Shown here: positions 58,801 through 64,000 of the stretch, piece by piece | Numbering within the stretch: position 1 is the first letter of the stretch | Layout: each line of letters opens with the position of its first letter | Origin: Brugia malayi | Taxonomy: Eukaryota > Nematoda > Chromadorea > Rhabditida > Onchocercidae | Direction: 5' to 3' | Length of the DNA stretch: 64,000 nt | Assembly (NCBI RefSeq): GCF_000002995.4 | Contig: NW_025062286.1 | Location: 62,001 to 126,000, forward strand | The notes under the pieces: model-generated | Databases searched by the model: none | Told to the model about the DNA's origin: nothing | The model's input: the letters and a program-made list of their open reading frames with translations, nothing else | Translations under genes and position numbers: made by a program

Positions 58801-60195
58801 GCTAAAGTTTTTTGTCTCTTTCATTGGATCTTTTTAAATTTTTGTCCTGAGCATTTTTTTTTGTCAACTAAGTCACTTTTCAATGCTTTTTTTATATGAA
58901 TATTATTTTTTTAAATCAAATTTTATTAAGTTGAATTTTAATTAAAATATTAGAATAGAATTAATAGAATAAATATTGAATAAGTTTTGATTTCAATTTG
59001 CTTATTACAGAAATGAGCATTTAGAATGTTATATTAATTAGTGAATTATCAATGAAACATTGCTTTTCATATTTGTGAAATAAATTTGATTTAATATTTA
59101 AAATCATTTTCTCTTTTCATACCGATCTATTTTTACACTCTATCATATAGCTTAATTTGATATTTATAGCTAACACGTATTTTTGAAACAATAAAAATCC
59201 ATTACGGATGAAAGCTTTTACAAGTAAAATTTATCTTACCATATTTTTAAATAATTATTTAGCTTGAAAAATTGTCTATTAAACATGAAGAAATATGCAA
59301 TAAACATTGTTTCTAATTAACACTTAAATCTAAAAAATTTAATTGAATTAAGATTTTCTTTGTAAGCTAAAAAAAAAAAAGAAAAAAAAATTACTAAAAG
59401 ACGCAATTGTACATAAACCATCAAATAAAAAGCATAAACATATGTGAAAATTATTTTGTCTATTTATGTTGACAAAAAAAAAAAAGTTTTTGTGACAAGT
59501 ATTAGTTATTGTAAATTAATCCATAAAATTTATTCTAATTAGGTAATACTTTAATAGAGGAAAAGAAAGAAAATATTAGAGCTAAAATGTGATAGAAATT
59601 AGGAAATTAGGAAAAAATAATCGTCGGCGATTCTTTTCTTTTTTTTTTTCTCTCTTTAATGATAATCAAAATGTGTTGCCCATATGTTGTAGTATGAATG
59701 ACAAATATTATTCGTTCATTTTTAACATATCAAAATTTTTGTATTCATTCTTAGCTTATACTTTTTCAAATTAAGATTTGATTGAAAAAAAAAAAAATGT
59801 TAAAAGATGAAAAAAAATGAATGACCTTTTGCAGCGGTGAAGAACGAATGGATGTAATAAATGAGTACAATCTTCATATTTGTTATCAATTTCATGGAAC
59901 TATTTCAAGGTAATCAATTCTTAATTACCTTAGAAGAGAGGAAATTAATATTGAAGGACATAAATAATTTGACACATTCAATTTCATTCATTCTTTTTGC
60001 AAATTACAAAAATGAATTTTTCATTTTTCAAATTTATCATTTTTTTTCTTCTCATCTCACAGGTATGATAAGTTATTACATTTTTAGAAATTTAGCAGTA
60101 GTATTTGATTAAATAAGTATTTAATAACTGGTAATAGCAAAAACATAATATTTGGTGTATCGAAGCGCTCATTTCATCTTGTTGAATTTTACATT
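55835..60195. other. AT-rich gene-poor stretch
   Basis: No gene was supported. Noted are a CA-rich tract at 56945-56990 (ACACTCACACACACGCACAC), many T runs, and at 59129-59166 a 38-bp sequence that reappears at the edge of the minisatellite (60767-60804). Confidence 0.5.
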
Positions 60196-60199
60196 ATAC

Positions 60200-60381
60200 A
60201 TGGACAATAGCGCCACGAGTTGTCCTTCACGTAGTAGCGCTGAATATCGAAATCGATCCTCAATTGAACTGTCATCGTCATTGAGTTCCACTGAAGATCG
60301 TTGTCAACATTTTCTCAAGAATAGTGACGAAGAAGAGATGAGATTTTCTCCTTCCTTTGGTAACGTTATGCTAGCTAGTGG
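60200..60381 (+). CDS. First exon of an unrecognised Ser-rich acidic protein gene
   Basis: ATG at 60200 is followed by 60 codons and a good donor, GG|GTATGT, at 60382. The protein begins MDNSATSCPSRSSAEYRNRS, then a run of Ser, then an acidic segment (KNSDEEEMRFSPSFGN). Codon use and the donor make this a convincing exon, but I recognise no family. No second exon is seen before the window ends: the intron enters the minisatellite within about 190 bp, so the rest of the gene should lie beyond the array. Confidence 0.55.
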
Positions 60382-60564
60382 GTATGTAAACCTTTCAATG
60401 TTTAAATTCAAATTTCAAAAAATTTCTTCTTTTTAGATTTTACCAATATGGTTGAATGAATTTTAAACATTTGCTAATATATTAGTTATTTCGAAGGATA
60501 TTTTTTTTTCTTCTTTTAATTTGTAGAATGATTAATCAGAAACAAAACTAATTTGAACATCTAA

Positions 60565-60766
60565 TTTTATATTGGTAGAGAAATGGTATAAGTTAAAGAA
60601 TTAATCAAAATGCCTTCTAGAGATATTATTATATCTGCAGAGAAATGATATGAGTTAATGAACTAATCAAGATATCTTCTAGTGATATTGTTATACTGGT
60701 AGAGAAACGGTATAAGTTAATGAAGTAATCAAAATATCTTCTAGTGATATTGTTATACTGGTAGAG
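60565..60766 (-). repeat. Inverted minisatellite units at the array edge
   Basis: About three units of the minisatellite in reverse orientation (TCTAGTGATATTGTTATACT on the plus strand). They are separated from the forward array by the 38-bp spacer 60767-60804. Confidence 0.88.
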
Positions 60767-60804
60767 ATTTTTACACTCTATCATATAACTAAATTTGATA
60801 TTTA
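60767..60804 (+). repeat. 38-bp spacer duplicated from 59129-59166
   Basis: ATTTTTACACTCTATCATAT followed by a TTGATATTTA end is nearly identical (two mismatches by eye) to 59129-59166, 1.6 kb upstream. It lies exactly between the inverted and forward parts of the satellite. Confidence 0.85.
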
Positions 60805-63800
60805 AACTCATACCATATCTCTACAGATATAACAAGATCACTAGAAGACATTTTGATTAATTCATGCCACTTTTCTGCAAATATAACAATATCACTAGAA
60901 GACGTTTTGATTACTTCATTAACTCATACCATATCTCTACAGATATAACAAGATCACTAGAAAACATTTTGATTAATTCATTCCCCTTCTCTGCAAATAT
61001 AACAATATCACTAGAAGACGTTTTGATTACTTCATTAACTCATACCATTTCTCTACAGATATAACAATATCACTAGAAGACGTTCTGATTACTTCATTAA
61101 CTCATACCATTTCTCTACAGATATAACAATATCACTAGAAGACATTTTGATTAATTCATTCCCCTTCTCTACAGATATAACAATATCAGTAGAAGAACAT
61201 TTTGATTAATTCATGCCACTTCTCTACAGATATAACAATATCACTAGAAGACGTTTTGATAACTTCATTAACTCATACCATTTCTCTACAGATATAACAT
61301 TATCACTAGAAGACATTTTGATTAATTCATTCCCTTCTCTACAGAATATACAATATCACTAGAAGACATATTGATTAATTCATTCCCCTTCTCTACAGAT
61401 ATAACAATATCACTAGAAGACATACTGATTAATTCATTCCCCTTCTCTACAGATATAACAATATCACTAGAAGACGTTTTGATTACTTCATTAACACATA
61501 CCATATCTCTACAGATATAACAAGATCACTAGAAACATTTTGATTAATTCATTCCCCTTCTCTGCAAATATAACAATATCACTAGAAGACGTTTTGATTA
61601 CTTCATTAACTCATACCTTTCTCTACAGATATAACATTATCACTAGAAGACATTTTGATTAATTCATTCCCTTCTCTACAGATATAACAATATCACTAGA
61701 AGACATTTTGATTAATTCATGCCACTTCTCTGCAAATATAACAATATCACTAGAAGACATATTGATTAATTCATCCCCTTCTCTGCAAAAATAACAATAT
61801 CACTAGAAAACATTTGATTAATTCATTCCCCTTCTCTACAGATATAACAATATCACTAGAAGACATTTTGATTAATTCATTCCCTTCTCTGCAAATATAA
61901 CAATATCACTAGAACACGTCTTGATTACTTCATTAACTCATACCATTTCACTACAGATATAACATTATCACTAGAAGACATTTTGATTAATTCATTCCCC
62001 ATCTCTACAGATATAACATTATCACTAGAAGACATTTTGATTAATTCATTCCCCTTCTCTACAGATATAACAATATCACTAGAAGCATATTGATAAATTC
62101 ATTCCCCTTCTCTACAGATATAACAATATCACTAGAAGACATACTGATTAATTCATTCCCCATCTCTACAGATATAACAATATCACTAGAAGACATTTTG
62201 ATTAATTCATGCCACTTCTCTGCAAATATAACAATATCACTAGAACACGTCTTGATTACTTCATTAACTCATACCATTTCTCTACAGATATAACATTATC
62301 ACTAGAAGACATTTTGATTAATTCATTCCCCTTCTCTACAGATATAACAATATCACTAGAAGACATATTGATTAATTCATTCCCCTTCTCTACAGATATA
62401 ACAATATCACTAGAAGACGTTTTGATTACATCATTAACTCATACCATATCTCTACAGATATAACAATATCACTAGAAAACATTTTGATTAATTCATTCCC
62501 CTTCTCTGCAAATATAACAATATCACTAGAAGACGTTTTGATTAATTCATTACCCATACTTCTACAGATATAACAATATCACTAGAAGACGTTTTGATTA
62601 CTTCATTAACTCATACCATTTCTCTACAGATATAACATTATCACTAGAAGACATTTGATTAATTCATTCCCCTTCTCTACAGATATAACAATATCACTAA
62701 AAACATATTGATTAATTCATTCCCCTTCTCTACAGATATAACAATATCACTAGAAGACATTTTGATTAATTCATGCCACTTCTCTACAGATATAACAATA
62801 TCACTAGAAGACGTTTTGATAACTTCATTAACTCATACCATTTCTCTACAGATATAACATTATCACTAGAAGACATTTTGATTAATTCATTCCCCTTCTC
62901 TACAGATATAACAATATCACTAGAAGACATATTGATTAATTCATTCCCCTTCTCTACAGATATAACAATATCACTAGAAGACATATTGATTAATTCATTC
63001 CCCTTCTCTACAGATATAACAATATCACTAGAAGACGTTTGATTACTTCATTAACTCATACCATTCTCTACAGATATAACATTATCACTAGAAGACATTT
63101 TGATTAATTCATCCCCTTCTCTACAGATATAACAATATCACTAGAAGACATTTGATTAATTCATTCCCCTTCTCTACAGATATAACAATATCACTAGAAG
63201 ACATATTGATTAATTCATCCCCTTCTCTGCAAATATAACAATATCACTAGAAGACATTTGATTAATTCATTCCCTTCTCTACAGATATAACAATATCACT
63301 AGAAGACATTTGATTAATTCATCCCCTTCTCTGCAAATATAACAATATCACTAGAACACGTCTTGATTACTTCATTAACTCATACCATTTCTCTACAGAT
63401 ATAACATTATCACTAGAAGACATTTTGATTAATTCATTCCCCTTCTCTACAGATATAACAATATCACTAGAAGACATTTTGATTAATTCATTCCCCTTCT
63501 CTACAGATATAACAATATCACTAGAAGACATTTTGATTAATTCATGCCACTTCTCTGCAAATATAACAATATCACTAGAAGACATATTGATTAATTCATT
63601 CCCCTTCTCTACAGATATAACAATATCACTAGAAGACGTTTGATTACTTCATTAACTCATACCATTCTCTACAAAATATAACAATATCACTAGAAGACGT
63701 TTTGATTACATCATTAACTCATACCATATCTCTACAGATATAACAATATCACTAGAAGACATTTTGATTAATTCATTCCCCTTCTCTGCAATATAACAAT

Positions 63801-64000
63801 ATCACTAGAAGACATATTGATTAATTCATTCCCCTTCTCTACAGATATAACAATATCACTAGAAGACGTTTTGATTACTTCATTAACTCATACCATTTCT
63901 CTACAGATATAACAATATCACTAGAAGACATTTTGATTAATTCATTCCCCTTCTCTACAGATATAACATTATCACTAGAAGACATTTTGATTAATTCATT
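60805..64000 (+). repeat. Minisatellite array of 54- and 62-bp units, open-ended
   Basis: More than 50 head-to-tail units share the core ATATAACAATATCACTAGAA. Main types are a 54-bp unit with TTCATTCCCCTTCTCTACAG, a 54-bp unit with TTCATGCCACTTCTCTGCAA, and a 62-bp unit with CATTAACTCATACCATTTCT. The types alternate in mixed order. Single-base length changes in CCCC and TTTT runs are common. The array continues beyond 64000. The same family occurs at 12566-13060. The 54-bp type is a multiple of three and open on both strands, which creates fake 18-residue repeat proteins. Confidence 0.97.

Noticed and set aside
60629..63643. Proteins made of 18-residue repeats on both strands (for example INSFPFSTDITISLEDIL)
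   Set aside because: They are open frames of a 54-bp minisatellite. The 62-bp units and single-base changes break them, and both strands are equally open.
60805..64000. CRISPR-like array
   Set aside because: The repeats are head-to-tail with no unique spacers and no cas genes, in a eukaryotic setting.

Overview
The window looks like nuclear DNA of a nematode, most likely a filarial one (Onchocercidae). The evidence is the strong AT richness, long gene-poor stretches, short exons with nematode-type acceptors (TTTCAG or similar), and exact copies of the canonical 22-nt nematode spliced leader SL1. No bacterial, organellar, CRISPR, rRNA or confident tRNA feature was found.

Layout. (1) 0.6-1.45 kb: a 560-bp solo BEL/Pao LTR with a perfect 5-bp target duplication lies beside a minus-strand exon that resembles a syndecan ectodomain. 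(2) 3.4-7.3 kb: a purine-rich anomalous stretch with an SL1-like motif, an exact minus-strand SL1 copy, and broken exons of a DUSP-domain (ubiquitin protease-type) gene. (3) 8.3-14.4 kb: a 5'-truncated, frameshifted BEL/Pao retroelement (RNase H, integrase, env-like) whose 3' LTR sits inside a minisatellite, then a second LTR and a decayed integrase fragment. (4) 16.8-18.0 kb: a broken or incompletely modelled secreted EGF-repeat gene on the minus strand. (5) 19.06-20.34 kb: an intact four-exon gene for a Mia40/CHCHD4-type protein with a CHC instead of CPC redox motif. (6) 26.27-27.98 kb and 41.97-43.99 kb: two intact five-exon OTX-class homeobox genes in tandem on the minus strand, recalling the neighbouring ceh-36/ceh-37 pair of C. 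elegans. (7) Between them, 33.3-39.1 kb: a plus-strand gene resembling Mediator subunit MED24 (LIN-25), with disrupted frames and another solo LTR in an intron, followed by a small GC-rich island. (8) 44-60 kb: mostly empty AT-rich DNA, with the last two exons of a small CxxC/CxxC protein gene at 55.3-55.8 kb. (9) 60.2-64 kb: the first exon of an unknown gene, then a minisatellite array (54- and 62-bp units) that runs off the window.

The main discovery is that one BEL/Pao LTR subfamily carries an exact, sense-strand copy of the SL1 trans-splicing leader directly after its AATAAA box, while two sister LTRs in the same window lack it at exactly that site. This suggests that a trans-spliced retrotransposon RNA was reverse-transcribed and fixed, giving an element whose transcripts could carry a genome-encoded spliced leader.

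Several genes (MED24-like, DUSP, EGF) show frame breaks. They may be real decay or long-read indel errors; the two homeobox genes and the Mia40 gene are clean to the last base, so error cannot be assumed everywhere.
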